Shown in pieces: positions 21,060 through 41,395 of a DNA stretch of 64,000 bases. How positions within the stretch are numbered: position 1 is the stretch's first letter; each line of letters opens with the position of its first letter. The stretch covers positions 286,001-350,000 of the forward strand of contig BROG01000371.1 of the NCBI GenBank assembly GCA_030159075.1, given 5' to 3'. The notes beneath the pieces were generated by a model. That model saw only the letters and a program-made list of their open reading frames with translations. It ran no database searches and was not told the origin of the DNA. This DNA is from Atrina japonica. Lineage: Eukaryota > Mollusca > Bivalvia > Pterioida > Pinnidae. The position numbers and the translations under genes were made by a program.

Positions 21060-24000
21060 TTTTAAGATTAAAGATGGTCATTTGACGAAATGTCTAGTAT
21101 TTTGATAAAACATATTATTTTAACCTTACTTTTAATCTTAACCTGGGTCACCAAATTTTAATAGGTACTTACTGTATTCAACCCAATAAGTGCCCAGGGT
21201 GCAAAAAAAAAAAAAAAAAAAAATAGGGAAAAATGATGGATGCTTATTCAGACTAATTAATTATCAAATTGATGTAAACATGTTAATTTTGTATAAGGCT
21301 TGGTTGTAAAGTTGTTGTAGTTATTGAAGAGGACACATTTTTCTGTTACTGGGAGCTAGAGATAAACTTACTAATGTTTTTCTGGTCTACATCTCGTCAA
21401 CCAGCTAGAAAAGATTCTCTATCGTGTGTAATAAAAAAAAAAAAAAATGAGTAAATCTCAACGAAAGGGGAGGGGTGCTTTATCGGGCCATGAACGCTTA
21501 TTGGGTCCAATACAGTAAGCTTAACTCATTTTTTCAAGTCGAGTATTACTCAACCATTAGAAATTTCAAAAAAATGATTTTTTACTATATACTCAGTGTT
21601 TTAGTATCATATTCAAGGTATTCGTCTTATCTTTTTTTATTGGAAAAATTAAAAATTTGACCCTATTTTTTTATGTAAATTAAAAAAAAATGTGTTCTAT
21701 TGTCCATCCAATCCAGCAGTTCTTCAAACAACTATGTAAATAGTCAAAATGAAAAGTAAAGTTGAACATTTTTACCAACTACATACGGTACATTTTGAAA
21801 ATATAAACATACAAAATTTATGGAACTTCGTTCTGGTGTTAATGTGAGGAGGTGCATACAGTGGGAGGAAACCGGAAAAGCCAGGAAAATCCATGTATCC
21901 AAGCTAAGCTTGGCAACTGATATATCATACTACTCTCTACTCTGTCCAGTCCAAGAATTCAACTTGTGTCCTCTTGGTTATCAGAAGCGAGTGTGCTGTT
22001 AGGGTAACTGCTGCGTAAGTTGGTGACCACTAGCCCTGGAATCTTTTTTTTATAAACAAGAATTCACTGAGTCAGTCATTGATCGAGACTGGCAAGCTGT
22101 TGTGGCATTGAAATACATAAAAGGGTGTACTCTTTTAGAGTTTCTCAGTTTATGTCAAATTGTTTTACGTATGTAGTGCTTTCAGCTTTAAAAATGAAAG
22201 GTTAAAAAATACATGTACCTATTCTAGTCAAATTAACTGTTCTGTTATGACTTTGTATTCTGTAGATTTTGCATGTTTCATTTGATTTCATATTTGTTTT
22301 ATACAAAGCTTCTCTAGAGTAAATTTTTCACAACATATAAAAAGGTGCTCTTTCACTGTTTTGTAAAATTTTATTTTTGTTTTCGTTTTGTTTTTTTCTA
22401 CCATGAAATTATTGTATCTTCTTCAGGGTGAGAAAAAAATTTGAAAAATCACTTTTCCTGTGGGATGAGTGATTTTTAAAAAAAACAACTTGTCCTTAGA
22501 CACTTTCAGTTTGTCCCAGTTTCATATCAACTTTTATGGACTAACTATTTCTCTGATATTGAACTTACCATTAATTAAAATGACAGTAAAGAATTTTTGA
22601 AGCGTTGTGTTCATGGAAAGTTTTAGAGGTTAAAAATTAAGATGTTACAGAACTAGAAGAAAAGTTACTCATCTCGGGGGACAAGTACCGAATCCTAACT
22701 TCTTGTACCCAGGTCATTTTCACTTGTTGAGGACGATTGGATGAGTACATATTTCTTGCCCTGTATTCGCTGAATACATTTTAGTCATTACATTGTTTTA
22801 AAAATTGCAACCCAAACTAAGATGTATGACTTTGAAAGAAAGGCTATACATGTATACTCTTTTAAGACACTTTGTAAATTCGTTATATAAAGTAATTCAC
22901 TATACAAAACCTTTGCAGAAAAACATGTTTCATTATTTATAGTGTTTTAGATATGTTATTTTGTTCAACTAATCAAGTAATAATTAAAAATAGACCTTGG
23001 CAAATTAATTACTTGTTCTTGGGACCTGCCTTCACCTAAAATGGAGTTTGTGAAAATGCAAAATATATTTGTGTCGCCAGCATCAAATCCGTAAATACTT
23101 TTAGGAGAAATTGAAAATGAGCATTTGATTGAGACGTTCTAATACTTGTGAAGTACAAGAAATGGGTTGTTTAGAAAGATCTGTGATGCTCAAGGGAGAT
23201 AACTCCAACATAAAGTATGCCTGGAGTATGTAATCCCTTTCAATACACTCTATTTTTATATAGGTTTAATTTGTAAAAGCAAATATTGGTTGCTTGCTTA
23301 ACCCAGTACTGTATGACATTGATTTAAAAAATAATACATTAACAAAAAATAATACTTCTTGCCTCTCCTCTACAAAAATCTCTGACCTCGGAAAAAAGAT
23401 ATAAAAATCATTCAACTGGCTCACATACCTCAAATCTTTCTTCCAAAAATCTGCGGAACAATTAATTAATCTTGCATGGCCTCAAGCTGAAATAAAACTG
23501 TGACATTACACAAAACAATACTCTGTAAATGAGGATATTTCCACGCAATATTAATTACAGTCTGTCCCATATTAGGTCGGGAATTTCGAAATGAATTTGT
23601 AAAGCAATCAATCGTCAAAATAAAAATATTTAACTGATATAATTAAAAAAGAAAAAAGTTTATCCTATATCTTTTCTACATACTTTTTTCTTTGTTTGGT
23701 GGCTTCAATGTTTTAAAATACTCTTCCTATGGGAATCTCTGTGTTATCCATGTGATGTCAAATAATTGGGTCATGTGAGTAATCATTAGTATTCTTGCGC
23801 CTCTCTTGGCAAGAGTTATATGAAGGGGAATAACTCCCAATATATATTATTGTCGTAAGGAATCGGTGATTTGTGTATTAACAGATCAGTGAGCCAGGCT
23901 AAATCAGTATGACCAATAAATGTTCCCTTTCTTTTACTTCCGCTCTGAAACTTTGAAAGATGGCCGCCATTTGCGGGGGGGTAATCCACACAAATAATTC

Positions 24001-24450
24001 TTCATCGCATATTTAGTGTATGTATAAATTTCCATGTTTACAGTATGTGAAAGGGCATCTTTATATGGTTGTAAGCTAAGGTAGAGGTCTTGTGAACTCT
24101 GGATACATATTCATTCATAGTGTATTCATGATATGTCGGATTGTTTACACTGTTTATTTTTAGAAAAGTTTTAATTTGTTTGTTTATACTTTGATATTGG
24201 GTAATCAATGTAAATATTCACAGCTAAAACGTATTTTGTTTTATCTCGTTCTCTCTCTTTCTTGTAATCTTCTTTTCTTTTGCACTTGTTCATTGTAAGC
24301 ACAATATTATGGTCAAGTCTTGAGCTGTAACTTTTCGTGTCTGGACTTGCTCAACTCAATGTTCAACAAACTGTTCTGAATAATAAATGGAATGGAAAGA
24401 AACAATTAGAAAAATATCTATGAAAAATGTAAAGAGGGGAATAAGAGTTA
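21060..24450. other. Intergenic, mostly without recognised content
   Basis: AT-rich sequence with poly(A) runs near 21204 and 21430. 21820-22040 looks like a worn repeat. A promoter-like patch is at 23925-23990. No exon chain was found. Confidence 0.45.
23925..23990 (+). promoter_or_regulatory. Promoter-like patch with ETS- and YY1-type words
   Basis: 'ttacttccgctctg' (ETS-type CTTCCG) is followed by 'gaaagatggccgccattt' (YY1-type AAGATGG) and a G run, a GC-rich island in AT-rich DNA. ATG at 23959 opens only 18 codons. No gene is attached, so this is speculative. Confidence 0.25.
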
Positions 24451-24630
24451 CAGAGGAACCTGTCTTCGGAGGCCACCCTTTCTGTCATTGAATTGTGGTC
24501 TCTCAAAACAGGTGGTTCCTCAAAAGAGATTTTATTTACAGAGATTTTCACTTGAATGGATTTCAAAATGTGGTTTCAAAAGACAGGTGGTCTTTCATGA
24601 CATTGATCTCTCATGACAGGTTCTATTTCT
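24451..24630. mobile_element. pogo/Tigger-like MITE, diverged
   Basis: 'cagaggaacctgtcttcgga' faces 'tctcatgacaggttctattt', TA precedes the left end, and 'gacaggtggt' words repeat inside. Confidence 0.55.
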
Positions 24631-24749
24631 ATTCTCCCACCTTGCACAGGTGTATCTGCTGTTTCACCAGGTCAAAATGTCTTTCAACATCCTAGGGTAA
24701 AGACGCTCCATGGCCATCAAACTATAATTGTCATATTTTATTTGTTTAT

Positions 24750-25153
24750 CTGGGTCTGAAGTCACCAAATTTACTCAGTACTCAAGCTCAACTAATGTTT
24801 CATGATTTTAAGGTAAAAAACGCTCAAAATTTATCGTGTAACTGGACATGTTTGTATATTGACTGCATTTAATTGTATATAATGATAAAAAGTATTGCTG
24901 ATTTGAAGAAAATTTCAGAAATATTGAAAAATTATTTGAGTACATACTCAGATTTTCAGTACCATACTCAATGTATTTATTCATTTTTACAGGAACATAA
25001 GTGAGATGCAAAAATTTATACGTGAATAATAAAAAATAATAATATGTTTCCTAATCACTCAAACCCAAAAGTTTTACAAATGATTATATAGTCAAAATAT
25101 TGAAATTAAAGTTGAGTTTGAGCATTGAGTAAATTTGGTGATTTTGGATCCAG
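24750..25153 (+). mobile_element. ~400-bp TIR element, CTGGG-type, copy 1
   Basis: About 45-bp inverted ends: 'gaagtcaccaaatttactca' at left and 'tgagtaaatttggtgatttt' at right, with 'tactcaagctcaac' inside. The core has 'gtaactggacatgtttgtat'. The second copy at 48842 is in the opposite orientation. Confidence 0.82.
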
Positions 25154-27451
25154 AGTATGTATTTGAAGCATGTGGGAAAAGTAATCAAATGTTGATGTAT
25201 TGAGTGGAAAAGGAAACCCATAGATTGGACGAGCAGATTCTTACCACTGGGATGGTGATTTACTAATCCATTTCACACACCCATGTAAGGTTTTATTAAT
25301 ATTATTCCATTTAGGATAATCTGCAAGTTTGTTTTGTTTTGTTTTTTTATTAACTTTATAAACCTTAGCATAAAAAAATTAATTATAGGCATTTTGGTTG
25401 AATAAAACAGTAGAAGCTAGGTAAAAAAAAGCTGCATCGCTGTCAAGACCACCTCACATTTAAGACTACAATATTCAGTCTCTCTTAAAAACTTTCCTAT
25501 CTGTATTATGGACTCTTGATATGTATATATTCTTGGAGATGCTTAAAAAATAAGTACTCATATGGATGAAAGATTACTTGGCAAAGTTATCGAGTATTGT
25601 GCATATAAAATGTTTCATTTTGTAACTTTTAGAGGTTCCATTGTTTGTTATTTTGAAGTGTGAGTTTTGTTTAGTTTTACCAGATTAATATTAGGAAAAC
25701 ACAAGTTTGTGCGAAAATAAATAATTTTATCCTTCATACTATAATATGTGACAGGGCATTTTTGTCATGTATGCTAAAATATGGTTGAATCAATTGTCAT
25801 TATTGTTCATGTACTGCTCTATCAAGTGTCATCACCAAGTTGTACTTACCAGGATGTTGTATCATCTGCCATGTTTGTGATATATCAAATGTGTCATGAT
25901 TCTGATATTGTACATGTCATGGTGTTATGTCATATTTCATGTTCATGGTATATTTGTATATCATGATGTTTATTGAGGCAAGGCCTTATTGCTATGACAG
26001 GCTCAGAACTCCTGGGTTTTTTCCGTGTACTCAATTAAGCATCGTCAGCAACCCCGTTAAAAAATCAATGTGCCAGAGGATTTGATGAACTACTGCTTGC
26101 GCTGTAGAAAGTAGTTACCTGAGATTCAACCATTAAAATACTTCTTTGTGTCTAATTTGAATCTTGTTTCATTCGCATACTCTCTCCTTATAATTACTAA
26201 ACTAGGACACCATTTCGTTTAATTTGAAAACTCATTAAAACTAAAATTCAACAACGAAGACAGTCGAAAATGCTGTGATGAATTATTTTAGTCACGTGAC
26301 ATAGGACACTTATTGAAAAGGGGAATTCCCTCAGTTCAGCTTTGTCAATTTTGACATTGATACCTATTTTAATTCACGTTATTTAGAAATTGGAATCGAT
26401 TATCATTTCCTTTTTATTCATACAACATGAATTTTTACTTAACTGATAGATTATTTAAGTTTTCAAGCTTACTCTCAGAAGTAATAATAGACAAACTCAC
26501 GATTAAACTGTTAATGTCTGACATCGAGTAAGATGCTTTCCTGGTGTGCTGTTCATTCTGTTCATTCGTGAGAGAATAAAAGATCAGTTTACTCATTCGT
26601 GGTTCTGGTTGGATAGCACAAACATCAATGCAGCTAGCGATTGCACGATTTCTCCAATAATGGAGTTTTAAAGTCTAGCCAGGTGGTTTTAGTTGATGTA
26701 TTTACATTGGTCATCTTTACCACTGGTGTTTCGACTTTAAATCGGTTTGACCCAATGTTTAAATTTTTTAACCCAATTCCTATTTGAGACATCGATTTAC
26801 ATTTATTACTCCATTTTTACATACCAAATAACAATGTAATTTTAAGGTTGTTGAACGAACGTTTTTCTGTTAAAAACTGAAAAATGCAACATTTTTTAAA
26901 GCTGTTGAAAGTTGTGATGGATCTACAACCATGGGACATAAATATTTGTCACTTATGTTATTTTCTTCTTTGTTATATATAAAACCAACAATTTTTAAAT
27001 GCACATAGATTCCACTAATTTAAGCAATATTTCAAAACTTTTAAGTTTAATTGAAGGAAATTGAAATAATTTTTTTAATCATTTTGAAACTTGGATATAC
27101 TTTTGTTTATTTGGAGAAATAATTATTCTATGGAGGATAACATAACCAGGTAAATTGACATATTTTATTAGACTGAAAGAATAATTACAGAATTTTCAAA
27201 ATCATTCACTGAGAAAAATACTGTCATTTCTGCAAATAAACACGATGATTTAAAAATGCATATATATTTCAGAAATATGAAATTGTCCTAGATCTACCAT
27301 ACATTTGTACAAATTTGTAAAATTCTGGATTTTACCCGCATTTAAAAATTATTGGTTGTACATAAAACAAAGAAGAAAATAACATAACTGATAAATACCA
27401 TGTATTTATTTCCCATGACTGTACATGTAAATCTAAGTCCCACTCTGTATG
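25154..27451. other. Intergenic, no gene seen
   Basis: Contains a worn MITE fragment near 25405-25500 ('gaccacctcacatttaagac') and a conserved-looking 80-bp segment at 25217-25297 that recurs at 43465. No exons supported. Confidence 0.45.
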
Positions 27452-27676
27452 TCTGCCGGCGGCAGGTTGGTTTCCCGTGTTTTGGATGAGACAGTAAAAA
27501 CTGGAGGTCCCATGTCACAGTAGGTGTCGGCACGTTAAAAAACCCTCACTGCTCAATGGCCGTAGTTGCCGAGCATAGGCCAAAATTTGAAGCCCTTCAC
27601 CGGCATTTGGTGACGTCTCCATATGAGTGAAATATTCTTGATTGGGACGGTAAAGAACAATAAATAAACAAAAAAA
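27452..27676 (+). mobile_element. SINE family A, 5'-truncated
   Basis: It starts in 'ctgccggcggcaggttggtt', runs through 'gagacagtaaaaactggagg', 'tcactgctcaatggccgtag' and 'gtgacgtctccatatgag', and ends in 'aacaataaataaacaaaaaa'. Confidence 0.85.
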
Positions 27677-27802
27677 CTGTATGTCTGCTGTTTTGTAATG
27701 ACAGTGTAAACATATCTTAAAATGTATAAATTTCTACTGATGCATAATAAAAATAAGCATCCGCTAATTTCTTATATTTCAAATAAATGTTTTGTTTTAA
27801 AG

Positions 27803-28047
27803 ATGTACCATGGTTTGATTTGATTTTTGATTTTTTGTTTTACGCCATACTCAACAATATTTCAGTCATATGATGGCGTCCAGTTTTTATTGGTGGAGGA
27901 GAAACCCCGGTTACCCGGGTAAAGACCACCGACCTTCCGCAAGAAAATACTTTCCCACTTTAATATGAAATGACCCCGGGATTCGAACCAGAGGTGAGAG
28001 GCCTTGTGATTTAAAGCGCAATGTTCTGCCTCCACGGAGGCCCCCCT
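27803..28047 (-). mobile_element. SINE family B, near full length
   Basis: Tail 'gatttgatttttgatt', body 'gttttacgccatactcaaca' and 'atgatggcgtccagttttta', and a tRNA-like head with box-B-like 'gggattcgaaccagag' and 'tttaaagcgcaatg' on the shown strand. Confidence 0.8.
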
Positions 28048-29381
28048 TGTTCATGGTCCTATACTGATTTTGCTGTTTAGTAGATCAAGGATGTATATTC
28101 CCAGGTTAAACAGTAACTGCACGTACAGATATATATTCTTTTATAAATTCCCCAATTCAGATTTGACAAAGGACTTGCCTTTCAGGACTTTCAGTCCTTT
28201 GATTTGCTTTTAAATCATGTGATATATTTTCATATGCATGTTTCAAAATTTTAATGAGCATTTTTTTTCTATCTATAGAAATTTTGATTGGCCATTTGAC
28301 TTTGACGGAACCAGGATTTCAACTCTTTTGATTTCGACATTGTGAGATTCCACTGTTTATAAATGTAACGCTCAACATGGCTGTAACAATTGACATTAGG
28401 ATCTGTCGCGATTCTTGTATTCCGACATTATAGAGTAAGACCGTTCTCTTGTATTCTTGACCGTAATCACATGTAATGCAAATCACAGGAAACTAACAGA
28501 ATGGAATCTGGTTATCTAAAAATTTACGGATCGCCCCTGTTACTTCAGATATCCGGAATTATGAAATACCCGTAACCCAAATTTAAATGAACGTCATTTT
28601 TCTATCTTTAAAAATTGGGAGCGGATGTTCAACTTTGTTATAACCAGAATTTCTACTCATCCCATTTCAACATATTAAAAGGTTCCGCATTAATTGTATG
28701 TCTGTATTGAAATAAATGTTGTATATTAATCTTGAATTTGCGAGAAAGATTTTAAGAGTTCCTCGCCATTAACAGCTCTTTGCCATTAGTGTATCGTATA
28801 TTTTTAATATGAAATATATATTTTTTTAATCTCTGACTGCCCCGTTTAATGTTGATTTAGTTCTCTGTTGAAGAAGAAATCACATTTGAATTTTAAATGA
28901 ATGTTTTTTGTTCAAAATAAAATTAGAAATCCTTTATACATATTTGTTATCTGTTTTTGTCCTCTTAAATGCTGGGAGGTCTTTCACCTGAAAAACAGTT
29001 GATTCTTAAGCTGAATAAAAATTATTTCAGATGTTCTCAAAATATTCACTGCCTCTAAAATTTTGGCCTTTGGGTTGTTTTTTTTATGTGTATGATATAA
29101 AAAAAAACACTTAACCTACCCATATTTTAAAACAAAACAAGTTCCCTCTTAATAAATCATTTTAACAGGATCATGAGAATGGAAGTTTAGATAATCAAAT
29201 ACTTGTCAGTTCTGTCGTCAGATTCACATAATCTGGTGGGGCGGAGTAACCGTTTGATTATCATTCGGTCTGTATTATTCTCACTTTTCGGTTATGACGG
29301 GCTTTATGAGATCAAAGGAATCTGAAATTCTGTCGGTATATTGATATACAAATCATTTACATAGCATGCTCTCTGTAATGC
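28048..29381. other. Intergenic, no gene seen
   Basis: AT-rich; neither exons nor repeats recognised. Confidence 0.45.
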
Positions 29382-29560
29382 CGTCCTTTGGTTGAGACAG
29401 AAAAAGCCGAGGTCCCGTGTCACTGTAGGTTGTCGGCACGTTAAAGAACCCTCACTGCTCAATGGCCGAAAGTGCCGAGCATAGCCCAAAATTTGAAGCT
29501 CTTGGTGACGTCTCCTTACGCGTGAAAGATTCTTGAGTGGGTTGTTATACAACAACAGCC
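29382..29560 (+). mobile_element. SINE family A, truncated and internally deleted
   Basis: 'cggcacgttaaagaaccctc', 'actgctcaatggccgaaagt' and 'gtgacgtctccttacgcgtg' are present. The 'cttcaccggcatttg' part is deleted. Confidence 0.8.
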
Positions 29561-29831
29561 CTCTGTAAAGAGGCAAACAAGGTATTTTGTATATCAATAT
29601 ACGGACAGAATTTCAGGTTCCTATGATGGTATAAACGTAACTGATTACCGTAGGTGTGATAACAAGCAGGAACGTTTCCTCTTTCCAGTGCAAGTTTAAA
29701 ATGTATTATCTAGAATTTAAAGTCGTCCAGGTCAAGAAAGTGTTCACGAGACTCCACCCCGCCAGGTTATATGGATTTTACTATAATGTTGATCAAAAGC
29801 TAAAATGCAGTTCCTTGGAGTTTTTGTCTTA

Positions 29832-30125
29832 CATTAGTTACAATATAAAAAGTCTCGGATACCAAGGTGTAAATCACTAGGATGTTCGGGATATAGGTAA
29901 AAATCTGGTAAAAATGGACTAACACGGACTTCTTGAAATCAAGAGGTGGGATCAGGTGCCATGGAGGAGTAAGGATCCCCTGTCCACCGGTCACACCCGC
30001 CGTGAGTCCACAGTCAAATTAAAATGAAATACGTGAGGAACGACTCGTCATAATTGGTACAGACGTCTCAACATTCGCCATTGACCAAGTAACTCAACAT
30101 TTCACCTAGTGAAACAGAGTAGTAC
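29832..30125 (-). mobile_element. Penelope-like element 3' fragment
   Basis: Has the recurrent unit 'gatcaggtgccatggaggag', 'taaggatcccctgtccaccg', 'gagtccacagtcaaatt' and 'catttcacctagtgaaacag', which at 60847 is joined to a reverse transcriptase. Confidence 0.65.
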
Positions 30126-30436
30126 AATTGAACAATGGTGTATGCATACAGTAATGGGAAATTTCGGGCATATATGTGGAACTGTGTATGACGACCATGA
30201 TCAATAAAAAGAAAACCTAAAAACCCTAACCGAATATTAATTGAAATAAAAACATAAAATAATATTCCTACTTCCTTGCCGCATTTTCAAAATCAATTGT
30301 CTGAGAACCAGACATTTTTTAGATGGCCTCATAATGCCCTTCAGATTTAACCATCGTTAACACATAGTGACTTTTAATATATATCACAACGTTAACGATT
30401 ATATGTAATTTAAACATGTGAACATTGGAAAAACAT

Positions 30437-30610
30437 AAACCTCTTGACACCCAGAGGTGGGATCAGGTGGCATGGAGGAGTAAGCATCCCCTGTTGACAG
30501 GTTACACCCGCCATGAGTCCAAAGTCAAATTAAAATGAAATACGTGAGGAATATAGTGCAAAGACAACTCAGCAACCGCTATGGTACGGGTAACTGAACA
30601 TTTCATATAG
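30437..30610 (-). mobile_element. Penelope-like element 3' fragment
   Basis: 'aggtgggatcaggtggcatg', 'gtaagcatcccctgttgaca' and 'gagtccaaagtcaaatt'. Same unit as 29832, about 310 bp away and in the same orientation. Confidence 0.6.
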
Positions 30611-30734
30611 CAACTGTAAATATCATTGCAATGTATATCATTGTCAGCATTTTCTATTTGTAATGAATGGGAACACCGCTTTCAGTGGTGTAGTGGTGTT
30701 CTACAATGTAGTTTTAATGTTGTTGCCAAGGTTA

Positions 30735-30895
30735 AGATGGTAGCGACTATTCCTTCCCCAAGTGCTCGGAATTCAAAGTAAAAGTCATCGGTGTTTCCGA
30801 GGAGACTTAAAACCGAGATCTTGTGCCATATCAAAGAACCTCCATTTCATTGGTGTTAGTCCATAGCACAGGTCAATATTTGGGGGAATGTAAAA
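30735..30895 (+). mobile_element. SINE family C fragment
   Basis: It matches the reverse complement of 34036-34372: 'aagtgctcggaattcaaagt', 'tttccgaggagact' and 'gttagtccatagcacaggtc'. Confidence 0.6.
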
Positions 30896-30896
30896 G

Positions 30897-30898
<2 letters not shown>

Positions 30899-30970
<72 letters not shown>
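30899..30970. repeat. (AT)n microsatellite
   Basis: About 35 AT units, 275 nt upstream of the FAXDC2-like start codon. Confidence 0.97.
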
Positions 30971-30973
<3 letters not shown>

Positions 30974-31245
30974 ACAATTAAAAACGAAGACAAAAGGTGT
31001 GAAATAAATGTTTATAACCATGCATCAGTAATTTATTGACCCTAATCTATTTCCACTAATGGTAACATAATAAGATTTACTTTATGAACCATTAAAAGTA
31101 TGTCAATTTCCAAATGTTGATTTCAGTGATGACATAAAATCCTCCCCGGTGTTATCAATGAGCTGATAACGCTATTTGTCTATTGTAACGGTTATACGAA
31201 GATGCTATCGTGAATAGAAAACAAAACAAGTGTAGGGCCTACACA

Positions 31246-40364
<9,119 letters not shown>

Positions 40365-40394
40365 TTTATAAGGCTATTGAAACAATTACTAGTA

Positions 40395-40572
40395 CAGTGG
40401 TAGCCCGCCTAAAGACCACCTCGCTTAGGAGGCCACCTCACATTTCAAACCACAGTTTTTCAGTCTCTTGATAAATATCTAATAAGTACAGAACCTCACT
40501 TAAGAGACCACCTCACAAATCAGACCACTTTGAGTCAGTCAGTTAGGTGGTCTTAACAGCGAGGTTTCACTG
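40395..40572. mobile_element. 178-bp pogo/Tigger-like MITE
   Basis: 'cagtggtagcccgcctaaag' faces 'aacagcgaggtttcactg', with 'ataaatatctaataagtaca' in the core. Same length and core as 59019-59196. It lies in the probable 3'UTR of the FAXDC2-like gene. Confidence 0.85.
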
Positions 40573-40777
40573 TTTTATTATATATGTATGAACGTATAAA
40601 TTGTAGTCAAATTCATAAACGACCTGTATTTTTAGCTTGTAACATTAGTTTGTCTGCCGTTGGCTAAATTTCCTTTTTAAATGAAATGTTTGCATTTTTA
40701 ATGCATAAATGCACTTTGATGCTCTACAGGTGACATATATAACATGACTCTGCCTAAAGTTTTATTGTTGATAAAGT

Positions 40778-40783
40778 AATAAA
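40778..40783 (+). terminator. Candidate poly(A) signal of the FAXDC2-like gene
   Basis: AATAAA about 415 nt after the stop. A 178-bp TA-type MITE sits between stop and signal, so the 3'UTR may contain a transposon. Confidence 0.4.
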
Positions 40784-40802
40784 TTATCAATGCAAAACTT
40801 CT

Positions 40803-41395
40803 TCACCTGTTTTATAATATAAACAAATCTCAGATACCAAAGTATAAATCAATAGAATGTCTAGGACACAAATACAAATCCGGTAAAAATGGACAAACAC
40901 GGACCTCTGGAAACCAAGAGGTGGGATCAGGTGCCATGGAGGAGTAAGCATCCCCTGTCGACCGGTAATACCCACCGTGAATCAACAGTCAAGTCCAATG
41001 AAATACGTGAGGAGTGAATCCTCGTCACAATTGGTACAGACGTCTCAGCAACCGCCGACGAAACGGCAACTCAACATTTCACTTAGTGAAACAGAGTAAT
41101 CGCAAACAAGACTATTATACCGTCCGTAAAATTTGTGGAGCGTTGACATTAAACGCGGTTTTCGATATCCCTATGTCAATGATTTGTCAGTGAGTAGTTT
41201 ACCTCTGTATATGAAATCTTCATATGTTGTACACGCCCTGGCATATCGGATCATTTGTGAAATGTAAACTCCATATGCGGGTGACTGAGGGATATTACTA
41301 CTTAAATGTGGAAAAACTCACATTTATAGGAAGAACAAAAAAGAAACTTTAAACGGTTTATATTCTTCAGAATTAATGGCTGTCTGGAATTGACG
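40803..41395 (-). mobile_element. Penelope-like element fragment
   Basis: Recurrent 3' unit ('gtgccatggaggagtaagca') joined to 'tttgtcagtgagtagtttac' and 'acacgccctggcatatcgga', which on the minus strand encode the degraded end of the reverse transcriptase. Confidence 0.75.
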
